A DNA stretch of 46,248 nucleotides. It comes from Candidatus Nomurabacteria bacterium (GTDB lineage Bacteria; Patescibacteriota; Minisyncoccia; Phycocordibacterales; UBA2100). The notes beneath the pieces were generated by a model. It ran no database searches and was not told where the DNA came from. It saw only the letters and a list, made by a program, of their open reading frames with translations. The DNA lies in the NCBI GenBank assembly GCA_943359395.1, contig CALRHH010000002.1:1-46248 (forward strand), read 5' to 3'. The number at the start of each line of letters is the position of its first letter. Positions within the stretch are counted from its first letter, which is position 1. Positions 28,325 through 37,812 of the stretch are shown in pieces. The translations under genes were made by a program, and so were the position numbers.

Positions 28325-28372
28325 GCAATAAATAGAATGTTCAAAATACTTAGCGAGGTTCTCTCATGGGGT
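28275..28372. repeat. Inverted-repeat-bounded intergenic element, family B (ACCCCRTGAGAGAA ... TTCTCTCAYGGGGT)
   Basis: ACCCCGTGAGAGAA at 28275-28288 and TTCTCTCATGGGGT at 28359-28372, 13/14 complementary. Confidence 0.75.
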
Positions 28373-29236
28373 TCATGCGCTGTCAACAAGGCTTTTCACG
28401 TAGTCTCCGAGGTCATGCTTCGCATCCCATCCAAGCGCCTTGGATTTGGAAGTATCGATGCCTGAATTCAAACGGTTGCCCGCCCGCTCCGGCAGCATGG
28501 TGATATTTTTGGAGAACATCTGCGCGACATCGAGTATCGAGTATTCACTCGTGGCTCCAAGCCCGAAGTCATCTCCTTCGCCCTTTTCCCCGACCAACAA
28601 AATACCCTCAACGATGTCGTCGATATGCGTGAAATTCCTCTTCTGCGTACCAGGAGCGACAATGGTGAGCGGTTCGCCTTTTTTGTGTTGTTGGTGAAAA
28701 ATCTCGATGACCGTGCCGTACTCCCCCGCGCGTTCGCCCGGTCCATATACATTGTAGAAATAGGTGATTGCGTACGGGAGTCCGTACCAAGCACCGTAGT
28801 TGCGAACCAGTTCCGTATTTGTAGCTTTCGTCCATGCATATGGACTCTGGTCACGTCCCATTCCCCCATCACCGAATTTTGTCGAAGAGCCTGCATAAAC
28901 AAGCTTGTACTTCTTCTTGCGCCAGTACTCGGCGACGCCGAATGTCCCGGCGATATTCAAGTCCCACACAACTCCAGGCTCGTCCATGCTTTTCTCAACA
29001 CGAGAGTACTCGCCGAGATGGTAGACGATATCAGGCGTCTCCGGGATATGTTTTTCGACATCCTTTGTGTGACCTTCTCGGTACTCCACACCGTCTATGT
29101 GATTTTCGCGTGAACCCGTGAAGTAGTTATCGAGTGAAATGACCGTATGCCCCTCTCCGAGAAGCCGCTTGCAAAGGTGCGAGCCGACAAAGCCCGCGCC
29201 TCCTGTGACCAATATTGTCTTCTTTTGAGCGCTCAT
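28373..29236 (-). CDS. NAD-dependent epimerase/dehydratase (UDP-glucose 4-epimerase-like SDR)
   Basis: ILVTGGAGFVGSHLCKRLLGEGHTVISLDNYFTGSRENH; SPYAWTKATNTELVRNYGAWYGLPYAITYFYNVYGPGERAGEYGTVIEIF. Confidence 0.93.
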   Translation of the reverse strand: MSAQKKTILVTGGAGFVGSHLCKRLLGEGHTVISLDNYFTGSRENHIDGVEYREGHTKDVEKHIPETPDIVYHLGEYSRVEKSMDEPGVVWDLNIAGTFGVAEYWRKKKYKLVYAGSSTKFGDGGMGRDQSPYAWTKATNTELVRNYGAWYGLPYAITYFYNVYGPGERAGEYGTVIEIFHQQHKKGEPLTIVAPGTQKRNFTHIDDIVEGILLVGEKGEGDDFGLGATSEYSILDVAQMFSKNITMLPERAGNRLNSGIDTSKSKALGWDAKHDLGDYVKSLVDSA

Positions 29237-29246
29237 TCTCACCAGA

Positions 29247-30710
29247 CTATCGCGTTTCGCTCATTTCCTCAATGTCCCACTCATTCTTGCCGAATCTGCG
29301 GGCAAGCACGAGAGCGCCTGCAGCAATACCGCCTATCCCCAAAGCCCCAAACCACCACACTGGAGACGTCCCTTGCATCGCACCGGCAGCCCCGGCGACC
29401 TGGGAGAATCCCGCTTGCGTCGTTGTAGCAATTCTTTCACTTTCTTCATCCGAGGCGGGCTCTTGGGGAAATACGGAGACCTGACTCTCCGCTTCGTCGT
29501 CGGCAGTATGCTGAATGCGAGGCGTAGGTACTGATGCAGAAATCGCGGAAGTAGACGTTGGCGTTGCTGCGGGAACTACGCCGAGAGCGAATTCGCCGCC
29601 CGGATATGCCAACGTGATATCGCCTCCACTCGAAAAGCCGAGTGTTTTTTGCGATATGCGCAATGGATTATTCGCAAGAACGAACGTATGGTCCGGAATT
29701 GTAAACGTTCTCCCCATTGAGTGAAGTATCCAACGGGAGATGTCGAGCGTACGTCCTGATTGATTCTCGATTGCGACTCCCCCATCGGGCAGAAGCGAGA
29801 GGACGAGCCTCATCGGTTCGACAGTGACAAGGATCTGGTCCAGCACAGAATTTTTCTCTGCGGGAATGTCGAGGACCACGACATAACGACCAGGATAGTC
29901 GAACCGATGAAAGACGGTCGCGGTCTCCGCCGTCGAACCATCACCAAAGTTCCAGAGGAAGTACGAGTAATCGATGTTGTTTTTCTTCTCGTCATAGGCG
30001 CGGGCCTTAAATTCCGTATCCGCTCCTACGATGACAGTGCGGTCGCTCCCTCCGTCCGCGTAAATTTTCGGAGGAGGCGCGGCGGTCGATTCACCCGGGC
30101 TTGAAGAACCCGTAGTCGGCACTGCGACAGTATTCGTATTGATATCCGATGGCACATTACTTGAAGCGCCGAGAGAACCGGTCCCTGGGGTTGGCATTGC
30201 TTCAGTAAAGTTCTGGCTGCTAATACTCACACGCTGCAGCGAATTACCATTTCCTGCTGCGCCCCATGCGCTCTGGTACGAAATAGAATCCGTCTCGGCA
30301 AAATCAGGTGGCGGCATGTGTATCGCAAGTGTTTCGCCGCTGTTTCCGAGCGAAAAGGTACTGTCAAAAAGCATACCCGAGTAAGAAGGCCAATCCTGCA
30401 GGAATTTGGTCGGATTGTCTGCGATAACAGCGTAAGCGCCTGCGGCAAGATTCTCACCCCCCTGCACAGACGTGATGGCGTGATTTGTATTTGCCTCAAA
30501 AAATTTCCATTCCGTTACATGCACGGAGGAAGTGCCCGCATTGAAAACTTCGATCCACTCTCTGTCGGTATCCGTACCCGAAACGTCGTACATGATTTCA
30601 GATATCACGACTTGTGCCGACACGATGCCCGGCAATAGGAATGTCGTTATGATAAGGGCGTAAGGAAGAAGACCTCTACTCGCCCGCCAACTCTTCTTCC
30701 CGTAAAACAC
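29247..30710 (-). CDS. Secreted/surface protein with lamin-tail-like (LTD) domain, PKD-like domain and C-terminal TM anchor
   Basis: QVVISEIMYDVSGTDTDREWIEVFNAGTSSVHVTEWKFFE (LTD), SDRTVIVGADTEFKARAYDEKKNNIDYSYFLWNFGDGSTAETATVFHRFDYPGRYVVVLDI (PKD), GALGIGGIAAGALVLARRFGKNE (TM + basic tail). GTG at 30710 gives a signal peptide start (VFYGKKSWRASRGLLPYALIITTFLLPGIVSAQ); ORF track start is 30791. Confidence 0.88.
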   Translation of the reverse strand: MFYGKKSWRASRGLLPYALIITTFLLPGIVSAQVVISEIMYDVSGTDTDREWIEVFNAGTSSVHVTEWKFFEANTNHAITSVQGGENLAAGAYAVIADNPTKFLQDWPSYSGMLFDSTFSLGNSGETLAIHMPPPDFAETDSISYQSAWGAAGNGNSLQRVSISSQNFTEAMPTPGTGSLGASSNVPSDINTNTVAVPTTGSSSPGESTAAPPPKIYADGGSDRTVIVGADTEFKARAYDEKKNNIDYSYFLWNFGDGSTAETATVFHRFDYPGRYVVVLDIPAEKNSVLDQILVTVEPMRLVLSLLPDGGVAIENQSGRTLDISRWILHSMGRTFTIPDHTFVLANNPLRISQKTLGFSSGGDITLAYPGGEFALGVVPAATPTSTSAISASVPTPRIQHTADDEAESQVSVFPQEPASDEESERIATTTQAGFSQVAGAAGAMQGTSPVWWFGALGIGGIAAGALVLARRFGKNEWDIEEMSETR

Positions 30711-32556
30711 GTCTGAGCTCTTCAGGAGAAATCTCGCCTGTCTCTGCAGGTCGCCGGTCTTCATGAGAGCTATTATCTCGCGGAAAATCAATGCGAGGGG
30801 CGTGGCGAGATTGCGGTTGTGGATTCTGCTTAGGCACAGTTCGCTCAGCCGCCGGAGGCGCGGGAATGCCTTTCGGCCCGCCCGAAGATGCGGCCTGCTG
30901 CTTGGCTGCGCGACGCTCTCGTAGAATGTCGGCAGGAGAGCGTATAAGTGCAGAGTGCGCGGGCGCTTCTGCAGCCTTCCGTTTCTGTTGCGTCTTGGCT
31001 ATTGCGTCACGTAGAGCTGAGCGTTGGTCCGCCCCAGGAGAAGGAGCCTTCACTTGAACAGGACGGGGTTCGGTGGCTTTGGGAGGCGAAACCGCCCGAG
31101 CTGATTTCAATGCATAATTTCCGGATTCTGGATTCGTTGCAAATCCGCCCGAAGGGGCGGCCGCCACAGCGCGCGGCACCACATCAGAGGCACGTGGCCG
31201 CGAACCGTACGCACTCTTCTCCCGCTCCTTTTTCTCTTTTGGAGGTGGCTGGAAATCTGTTTGCTTTTGATTCACTGCCCCCTCGACTTCCGCGCGCGTA
31301 CGTCCGTAGAGCTCGCGAGAGTTCCGTATGCAATCATCGCGATATGAGATAGGAGGGGTATCAATAGGCGGAATGGTCTCGGCAGAAAAAGGCTTGGAAC
31401 CTACACCATCTATCATGAGCGTGAGATAAATTTGCCCGATGCCAAGACCGACGAGGTCTTCGGGAGTAAATGTGGGATCGAAGACCGTCTCTAGTACTTC
31501 CGCATCGAAAGGACCGACGCGGAATACAATAAGCGTGCCGACGTTTCCGAAGACGGCGTCGCGCACCTCCTCTTCCATTTGCTCAATGTACTGATTCGCA
31601 AGCGTTAGCGCGAGCTTATATTTGCGAGACTCGGATAGAATGTCCGCAAAAGCTTCGTTCATCATCGATTGAAATTCGTCGACATAAAAATAAAATCGTG
31701 GCAGTGCCGCCATACGGGCAGCAGGCTCATCGGCGCGGGACATCGCAGCGAGATAAATCTTCACGACAAGCATCGAACCCAAGAGGCTTGCATTGGTCTC
31801 TCCCATACGTCCCTTGGAGAGGTTGACGATGAAAATCTTTTTCTCGTCCATTATCTTGCGCAGGTCAAACGATGACTTCCCCTGCCCTACGATATTGCGG
31901 ATAAGGGGGTTTGCGGTGAATTGCCCGATTTTGTTTTGGATGGCAGGCGTCGCCTCGCGCGTATAGGTATCGGTGAATTGCGCGAACTCCTCAACCCAGA
32001 ACCCCTTCACGATGGGGTCGGTTATTTTCGCTACGACCGCCGCACGAAAAGTCTTGTTGGTGAGCATGCGATTGACGTCGAGCAACGTCGAGTCAGGGTA
32101 CTCAAGGAGCGCAAGTAGTGTATTTTGCAAAATGTATTCCATTCTCGCGCTCCACGCATCCACCCAGATGCGCTTGAGTGCACCCATAAGTCCCGATACC
32201 ACGAGATGGCGTTTGTCGTATCCGACATCTTCCATCACGTTGAATCCGATGGGATGGTCGGTATCAAACGGGGCAAAATACACGACATCTTTGATGCGTT
32301 CGTGGGGGACGAAGTCGAGTAACTTTTCGGCAGTAGAACCGTGGGGGTCGATAAATGCGATCCCTTCACCATTTTGGATATCTTGGATAGCCATGTTTTC
32401 AAGCATGGTTGATTTACCCATACCCGTCTTGCCGATGACGTAGATGTGCTTGCCGCGGTCAATGCCGCGAATGCCAAACATTTCGCGTTTGCCACGTGTG
32501 TGCGTCGCCGCAAAGTATGTCACGCGGCGGTCATCATCCTCATGACCGTGTTGCAT
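30676..32556 (-). CDS. HerA/VirD4/TraG-like type IV conjugation-type ATPase with low-complexity C-terminal tail
   Basis: HIYVIGKTGMGKSTMLENMAIQDIQNGEGIAFIDPHGSTAEKLL (Walker A); PRFYFYVDEFQSMMNEAFADILSESRKYKLALTLANQYIEQM (Walker B/TraG-D region). ATG at 32556. Confidence 0.92.
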   Translation of the reverse strand: MQHGHEDDDRRVTYFAATHTRGKREMFGIRGIDRGKHIYVIGKTGMGKSTMLENMAIQDIQNGEGIAFIDPHGSTAEKLLDFVPHERIKDVVYFAPFDTDHPIGFNVMEDVGYDKRHLVVSGLMGALKRIWVDAWSARMEYILQNTLLALLEYPDSTLLDVNRMLTNKTFRAAVVAKITDPIVKGFWVEEFAQFTDTYTREATPAIQNKIGQFTANPLIRNIVGQGKSSFDLRKIMDEKKIFIVNLSKGRMGETNASLLGSMLVVKIYLAAMSRADEPAARMAALPRFYFYVDEFQSMMNEAFADILSESRKYKLALTLANQYIEQMEEEVRDAVFGNVGTLIVFRVGPFDAEVLETVFDPTFTPEDLVGLGIGQIYLTLMIDGVGSKPFSAETIPPIDTPPISYRDDCIRNSRELYGRTRAEVEGAVNQKQTDFQPPPKEKKEREKSAYGSRPRASDVVPRAVAAAPSGGFATNPESGNYALKSARAVSPPKATEPRPVQVKAPSPGADQRSALRDAIAKTQQKRKAAEAPAHSALIRSPADILRERRAAKQQAASSGGPKGIPAPPAAERTVPKQNPQPQSRHAPRIDFPRDNSSHEDRRPAETGEISPEELRRVLREEELAGE

Positions 32557-32576
32557 GTCTGCATTATATCCCTTTT

Positions 32577-33419
32577 CTACTCTTGTATCTCCCAATATCC
32601 TACCGTCGAGCCCTGGGCACTTACTTCCTTCACGGTAGCGGAATCAAGCATGGGAAGATTTTTGGGGGCTCCCTTGTATCGAGTAAGGAAGATAACGTCG
32701 TAATATGGATGATCCTCTGGCTCAAACTTAGCCTGGTAGTCGGGATATTCCCGCTGCAGCATATTAACCCACGGCCGCACGAAGACACTGAGCTCGTGCG
32801 GTACTTGCCCGAGAAAGAGTCCGCCCTCTCCAAGGAGAACGTAATATTTTTGTAACTCCCCCGCGATGATGTTTGGATCTCTCGGCATAGATTGCCAGCC
32901 GGCATACATGCGCTGAATCATTACATCCACCCGGTCTTCCCCGAGCCACTTTTCGACCTTCCCGTCAGTGTCTTTAGAAAGAATATCGCCCGCAATGACC
33001 GTATGATTGTGTGCAACATCAGTATCACGCTGTTTGTCATCTCTTTGATCGACAAGCGTGATGCCTGCAGACTTCTTCAGGAATCCAGGCGAAAAATCTC
33101 TCATCGCCTGAGATGCCGGCCCGCCGACCTCAAGCACGACAACGCCCCCTCTTTTTGATTCGAGACGCCGCTCGATAAAGCCTGTAAGACCATCCTTTTC
33201 GAGCGGAATGAGTCGGGTGAATGTCGCTTCAAACGAGGTCATCTTTTCCGAACCTCCGTCCTTCGTGTTCATGGGTGCGTCGTATGTGTCATATGTGGTA
33301 GCGTCCGTCCTTTCTTTTTCCGTCAAATCCAGAATTCTCTTTTTGCTCTCATCGAGAGCCTCGCGACGCTCGCGACCACGCTGAGGAAACGGTGTGCTTG
33401 GGCGTTCTCCACTATTCAT
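32577..33419 (-). CDS. Putative SAM-methyltransferase-fold protein, uncertain
   Basis: GGVVVLEVGGPASQAMRDFSPGFLKKSAGITLVDQRDD; LLGEGGLFLGQVPHE; Rossmann-like pattern only. Confidence 0.5.
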   Translation of the reverse strand: MNSGERPSTPFPQRGRERREALDESKKRILDLTEKERTDATTYDTYDAPMNTKDGGSEKMTSFEATFTRLIPLEKDGLTGFIERRLESKRGGVVVLEVGGPASQAMRDFSPGFLKKSAGITLVDQRDDKQRDTDVAHNHTVIAGDILSKDTDGKVEKWLGEDRVDVMIQRMYAGWQSMPRDPNIIAGELQKYYVLLGEGGLFLGQVPHELSVFVRPWVNMLQREYPDYQAKFEPEDHPYYDVIFLTRYKGAPKNLPMLDSATVKEVSAQGSTVGYWEIQE

Positions 33420-33425
33420 AGCCTT

Positions 33426-34658
33426 TTATGGTGTCGATAAAACTTGCCGCAAGCTGCGGTACTTATTCGCCGCATCCCAGAACATATAAGAATCCAGCCC
33501 GGCATCTTCATTGGCCTTAATCTGAGCCGCGACCATTGCGGTTGTGTACGGCACGGGGTAGTCGAACGACTGAAGCCACGGACGCATGACTGAAGCGGGG
33601 TAGCTCTTCTTCTCATACAGCTGGGGAGAGGTGGACGCTATCGGAACAGCACCAAAAGAATAGTTTGGTGTCGACGTCGCAACCACCCGAGCGACGGCTT
33701 GCGCCATGGAAGCATAGACAATCTTATACGGGTCGCTGTTTACATCCTTTAGGCCCAAGAAGCCCGCGTTGTAGTGACTCGGGTAGACCATTGGGGCAAC
33801 GTAGTCAAAATACGGCAACGTCCGTTCGAGCACCTGTCCTATACCGAGGTCATCCGTGTGAACCGTGATGTACCCGAAGAGGTCCGCCGACATGACGGCA
33901 CCTATCGGATGTACCTTCTCATGTAGATATTTGAAAAAACCTTCGAGCGATTCTTCTTTTGATTTACCGGCGCTGAAAGAATAAACCACCTGCTTCATCG
34001 GCCCGTCTGACGGGTACCGGATATAATCGTAATTGAGTTCGTCAAATCCGAAATCTTTGTACGCAACCTCGGAAATGCGGACGATATAATCCCAAAAAGG
34101 TTCCGCGTTTACGTCTATAAAAGCGAGACCGCCGTAATTGTGCCAGACACCCCCGCCTGTTTTCTGCACGGCAAGCTCGGGGTGGGCCTTTGCATACAGA
34201 GGGTCCTGGAAAACAGTGATGCGCGCAATTACATAAATATTTTTTGCGTGAAGCGATTCCACGAAACTCTTCATGTCCCTTGCTCCACAGTCCTTGGAGA
34301 CAAAGGGGGCGAGCATCGAGTCTTCGGTAGGAAACGCAAGACCGCCGGAAAAATCTTTAATATCGATAACGACGGCGTTGAGGTCCGTGTCCTCAATAAA
34401 TTTGACGAGAGAATCGCGGAACGATTCCGTGCCAACGACGCACTGTGACATGTAGATGGCCTTCAGAGGGTCCGGAGTTCTGATGTGTTCCGCCGACGGG
34501 GGCGCCTCGGGCACAAGCGTAAACTCTGGAATCTTAATCCCTTCTATGCGGGTGTACGTGATTTTGGGTGCTATTGATTCGGCCGTAGCGGCGGCGCCGA
34601 GCGCTATTACAAGTCCCGTACCGAGGACTAGAATACCCCTATGCCACTTGGTCTTCAT
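33426..34658 (-). CDS. DUF4015-like putative glycoside hydrolase (TIM barrel)
   Basis: DLNAVVIDIKDFSGGLAF; IYVIARITVFQDPLYAKAHPELAVQ; GFDELNYDYIRYPSDG; FDYVAPMVYPSHYN. N-terminal signal anchor. Confidence 0.9.
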   Translation of the reverse strand: MKTKWHRGILVLGTGLVIALGAAATAESIAPKITYTRIEGIKIPEFTLVPEAPPSAEHIRTPDPLKAIYMSQCVVGTESFRDSLVKFIEDTDLNAVVIDIKDFSGGLAFPTEDSMLAPFVSKDCGARDMKSFVESLHAKNIYVIARITVFQDPLYAKAHPELAVQKTGGGVWHNYGGLAFIDVNAEPFWDYIVRISEVAYKDFGFDELNYDYIRYPSDGPMKQVVYSFSAGKSKEESLEGFFKYLHEKVHPIGAVMSADLFGYITVHTDDLGIGQVLERTLPYFDYVAPMVYPSHYNAGFLGLKDVNSDPYKIVYASMAQAVARVVATSTPNYSFGAVPIASTSPQLYEKKSYPASVMRPWLQSFDYPVPYTTAMVAAQIKANEDAGLDSYMFWDAANKYRSLRQVLSTP

Positions 34659-34881
34659 TGAGAGGAAGGGCTCTTGCCGATATTTCCTCGTTTTTTGATG
34701 TCTCCTGCGTGTGACCGAAACGACGGCGTACGATTATTCCGAGTGCAATGATAAAGATTCCGATTCCGAGGAAGAAAAAAGCATCCCAACTATTTGGGAA
34801 TCCGAGGAACGGGAACGCCGCGACGAAGGCTCCTGAAAGCATGATGAGTGCATCGATAGTCATATTGGTCGAGTATATCAT
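34639..34881 (-). CDS. Small two-TM membrane protein, unknown function
   Basis: MTIDALIMLSGAFVAAFPFLGFPNSWDAFFFLGIGIFIIALGIIVRRRFG; alternative ATG at 34863. Confidence 0.6.
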   Translation of the reverse strand: MIYSTNMTIDALIMLSGAFVAAFPFLGFPNSWDAFFFLGIGIFIIALGIIVRRRFGHTQETSKNEEISARALPLNEDQVA

Positions 34882-35558
34882 TACTTTTCAGGATCAATAA
34901 TTACGACAAATTCCCCTCGAACTCCCTTTTTCTGTTCAAGCCTCTCGGCGAGCTCAAGAGGGGCGCCTACGAGCACCTCTTCATGCATCTTGGTCAACTC
35001 GCGCGCAATCGTAACGCGGCTCTGCGGCGCAAATTTCGCTAGTTCGTTCAATAATTTCAATATGCGATGTGGAGATTCGTAAAGAACGACAGGCAAATGG
35101 CATTGCGCAATTTCTTTAAGCGCGGTCTGCCGGCCTTTTTTGTGCGGGAGAAATCCGAGAAACAGAAATTTGTCACTCGAGAGTCCCGCGACGGAGAGTG
35201 CTGCGGTAATCGCCGACGGACCTGGTATTGCTTCGATAATAGCTTCTGGAAGTTGCCCGCGAATATGAGCGACGAGCCGCGCGCCGGGATCTGATATTCC
35301 CGGAGTACCCGCATCGGACACAAACGCCACATGCTCCCCCGCTTCGAGCCGTGCCCGTATCTCATCGGCTTTTTTTATTTCCGTCTGGGCATCGAGCCGG
35401 AAAACTGATTTTTTGAGTCCGTAGTGTGAGAGAAGTTTGGAGATGACACGTGTATCCTCCGCATAAATAACAGTTGCCTCCTTTAAATTCCACAAAGCAC
35501 GGAACGTGAGGTCGCCGAGGTTTCCTATTGGTGTCGCGATGATAGAGAGTTTTCCCAT
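34881..35558 (-). CDS. rsmI: 16S rRNA (cytidine(1402)-2'-O)-methyltransferase
   Basis: LSIIATPIGNLGDLTFRALWNLKEATVIYAEDTRVISKLLSHYG; FVSDAGTPGISDPGARLV; IPGPSAITAALSVAGL. Confidence 0.97.
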   Translation of the reverse strand: MGKLSIIATPIGNLGDLTFRALWNLKEATVIYAEDTRVISKLLSHYGLKKSVFRLDAQTEIKKADEIRARLEAGEHVAFVSDAGTPGISDPGARLVAHIRGQLPEAIIEAIPGPSAITAALSVAGLSSDKFLFLGFLPHKKGRQTALKEIAQCHLPVVLYESPHRILKLLNELAKFAPQSRVTIARELTKMHEEVLVGAPLELAERLEQKKGVRGEFVVIIDPEK

Positions 35559-35560
35559 AC

Positions 35561-36199
35561 TCATTCAGCCATTACTTTCTTTCTTAATTCCTCCTGCGAA
35601 ACAGCGGCGTCCACACCCTCCTTACATAATGTATGCACGTCGTTGAGCCCCCATCCTACTCCAATCATAGGAATACCAACAGTGCGACAGGAACGAGCAT
35701 CTCGCACCTCGTCTCCTACGTACACCACGGAGTGTCGCGATAAGCCATACCACCACAACGTACGCCTAAGTGCGAAAGACTTACCGAAAAGAAGCGAGCC
35801 CTTACGGATAAAATCGACATCTCCGTTCGAGTCTCCCAAAACACCTCGTATGACCGAAACAGAGTTCGTCGATACAACGCCTATCTGATATCCCGCCGCC
35901 CGAAACTTTCGCAACAAATCAGAAATCCCGGGAAACAACTGTATATCGGCAGAACGTGAGTTGAATTCTTTTCTTGCCTTATAGACAAGAAAGGCCGTCT
36001 TAAAAATATTCCAGACGGGGATGCCGAGTCTTCCCGTCAGAAACTCGCGCGCATTCATTCTACGCAGCACTTCTTTTTCCATCTCACTGATAGGTGCGAA
36101 GCCGAAACCTTTAGCGACAGCGTTCAAACTCTCTCGCATCGCGTTCTCTGTATCAGCCAATGTGCCATCGAAATCAAAAATGATTGTGCGATATCTCAT
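35561..36199 (-). CDS. HAD-superfamily hydrolase (phosphoglycolate phosphatase-like)
   Basis: TIIFDFDGTLADTENAM; IGVVSTNSVSVIRGVL; VVYVGDEVRDARSCRTVGIPMIGVGWG. Confidence 0.93.
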   Translation of the reverse strand: MRYRTIIFDFDGTLADTENAMRESLNAVAKGFGFAPISEMEKEVLRRMNAREFLTGRLGIPVWNIFKTAFLVYKARKEFNSRSADIQLFPGISDLLRKFRAAGYQIGVVSTNSVSVIRGVLGDSNGDVDFIRKGSLLFGKSFALRRTLWWYGLSRHSVVYVGDEVRDARSCRTVGIPMIGVGWGLNDVHTLCKEGVDAAVSQEELRKKVMAE

Positions 36200-36202
36200 G
36201 AA

Positions 36203-37477
36203 TCAGTCCGCGATTTGTTCCGCAACTTTATAGATATCCCCTGCCCCCATCGTGATGATGAGATGCCTATCATCGTAGCTGAGAAGCTTATCGCGAATAA
36301 GGTCGAAAGACTCGAATGCATCCGAAGTACCTCCATATCGGCGAGTGACTTCCGCAACAGACTCGTTGGTAACAGAGGGGTCCGGCATTTCGCGTGCCGC
36401 ATAAATGGGAGCAATGAGGCTCTCGTCCGCCTCGGCGAGCGAGCGTCCGAATTCCTGCAAGAGGCTGCGCGTACGGCTATAGAGGTGCGGGTGGAATGCA
36501 ACGATGACCTTCTTTTCGGGAAACTTCTCCTGCGCTGCCAGGATAGTGGCCCGAATAGCGGTCGGGTGATGCGCATAGTCGTCGTATATCACTGCGCCAT
36601 TCGGCGTTTCGCCCTTGTACTCAAAACGCCGCCATGAGCCCTTGAAGTCTATAAGTGCGCGGTCGGTATATTCCTCTTGTAGATGAGGAAAGAGTGCTCT
36701 GGCAGCCGCCTTGGCAGCGCGCGCATTGTCGCGATTGAATTCCCCTATCTGCTCAAGTGCGGGTACGGTTTGCGTCGTGTAATCGAGGATGGGAGCTACC
36801 GTATCCGAGAGTACCGCCGCAATGGTCGGGTCGTATGGATTCGTGATGATGATGCCGTGTGCGGGTACACGAGCCGCAGCTTTTCGGAATGTCGCTTGTA
36901 GGGCTTCGAGATTCGGAAAGTAATCCGTGTGGTCGAGCTCAATATTTGTGATGACGAGAATTTCGGGCGAAAGTTTGAGAATGTGGTCACGATATTCGCA
37001 GGCCTCGATGACAAAAAGGTCTTCTTTCCCCGCCAGAAAGTTGGAACCAAAGTCTCGCACGATTGAACCCACAATGACGGTCGGCTCTTTTTCGGCGTAC
37101 TGTAGTATCTTCGCAAGCATTCCGGTGGTCGTCGTTTTGCCGTGCGTACCCGCGACGGCAATCGTACGCGCAGTACGGGTCACCTCCCCGAGCGCCTCAA
37201 AGTACGACATCTCAGGAATATTCATTTTTTTTGCACGTACGCGCTCGACGTTGCTCTCCGGCACGGCATCGCTATACACGAGAAGCTCGGTGTCTGCCGG
37301 TATGAGACATTGGTCGTGCCCGACCGTTATCGTTACTCCTCTTTGCACAAGCATCGTCACCACGGGAGATTCCTCACGGTCAGAGCCCGACACTTCATGC
37401 CCCGTATAATCCAAATACTGCGCAAGCGCCGACATACCGATACCTCCGATGCCGACCATGTAGATGCGAGATGGCAT
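36203..37477 (-). CDS. murC: UDP-N-acetylmuramate--L-alanine ligase
   Basis: YMVGIGGIGMSALAQYLDYTGHEVSGSD; AVAGTHGKTTTTGMLAKIL; IYDDYAHHPTAIRATI. Confidence 0.97.
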   Translation of the reverse strand: MPSRIYMVGIGGIGMSALAQYLDYTGHEVSGSDREESPVVTMLVQRGVTITVGHDQCLIPADTELLVYSDAVPESNVERVRAKKMNIPEMSYFEALGEVTRTARTIAVAGTHGKTTTTGMLAKILQYAEKEPTVIVGSIVRDFGSNFLAGKEDLFVIEACEYRDHILKLSPEILVITNIELDHTDYFPNLEALQATFRKAAARVPAHGIIITNPYDPTIAAVLSDTVAPILDYTTQTVPALEQIGEFNRDNARAAKAAARALFPHLQEEYTDRALIDFKGSWRRFEYKGETPNGAVIYDDYAHHPTAIRATILAAQEKFPEKKVIVAFHPHLYSRTRSLLQEFGRSLAEADESLIAPIYAAREMPDPSVTNESVAEVTRRYGGTSDAFESFDLIRDKLLSYDDRHLIITMGAGDIYKVAEQIAD

Positions 37478-37548
37478 ATCGATGATTATGAATCACGTGC
37501 GGCTAATGGCAACTATCCTCATACGATAAAAAAAGCTACAATTGCGAG

Positions 37549-37812
37549 GTGAAAAATCCGCAGAAAAAACCGAAATTTGATTTTGAAGAATTGAAAGCAG
37601 CTGCGACAAGCTTGAATGCAAAGATACGCAAAAAGGTCTTTGAGGAATACTTCGAGCGATTCGAGGAATTCCCTTCTTACCTCTTCGATAATACAAACGG
37701 CATCGACAGCCGCCTACAGGAGACCATCAAAGACCTTCAGAGCGATCCTGAAATTTCCAAGACAATGCGCAAGGGTATCGAGACTCTTATGCAACGTCTC
37801 CCGTCTGCGTGA
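37549..37812 (+). CDS. Hypothetical small helical protein
   Basis: GTG start after GCGAGG; FDFEELKAAATSLNAKIRKKVFEEYFERFEEFPSYLFDNTNG...; no family recognised. Confidence 0.55.
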   Translation: MKNPQKKPKFDFEELKAAATSLNAKIRKKVFEEYFERFEEFPSYLFDNTNGIDSRLQETIKDLQSDPEISKTMRKGIETLMQRLPSA

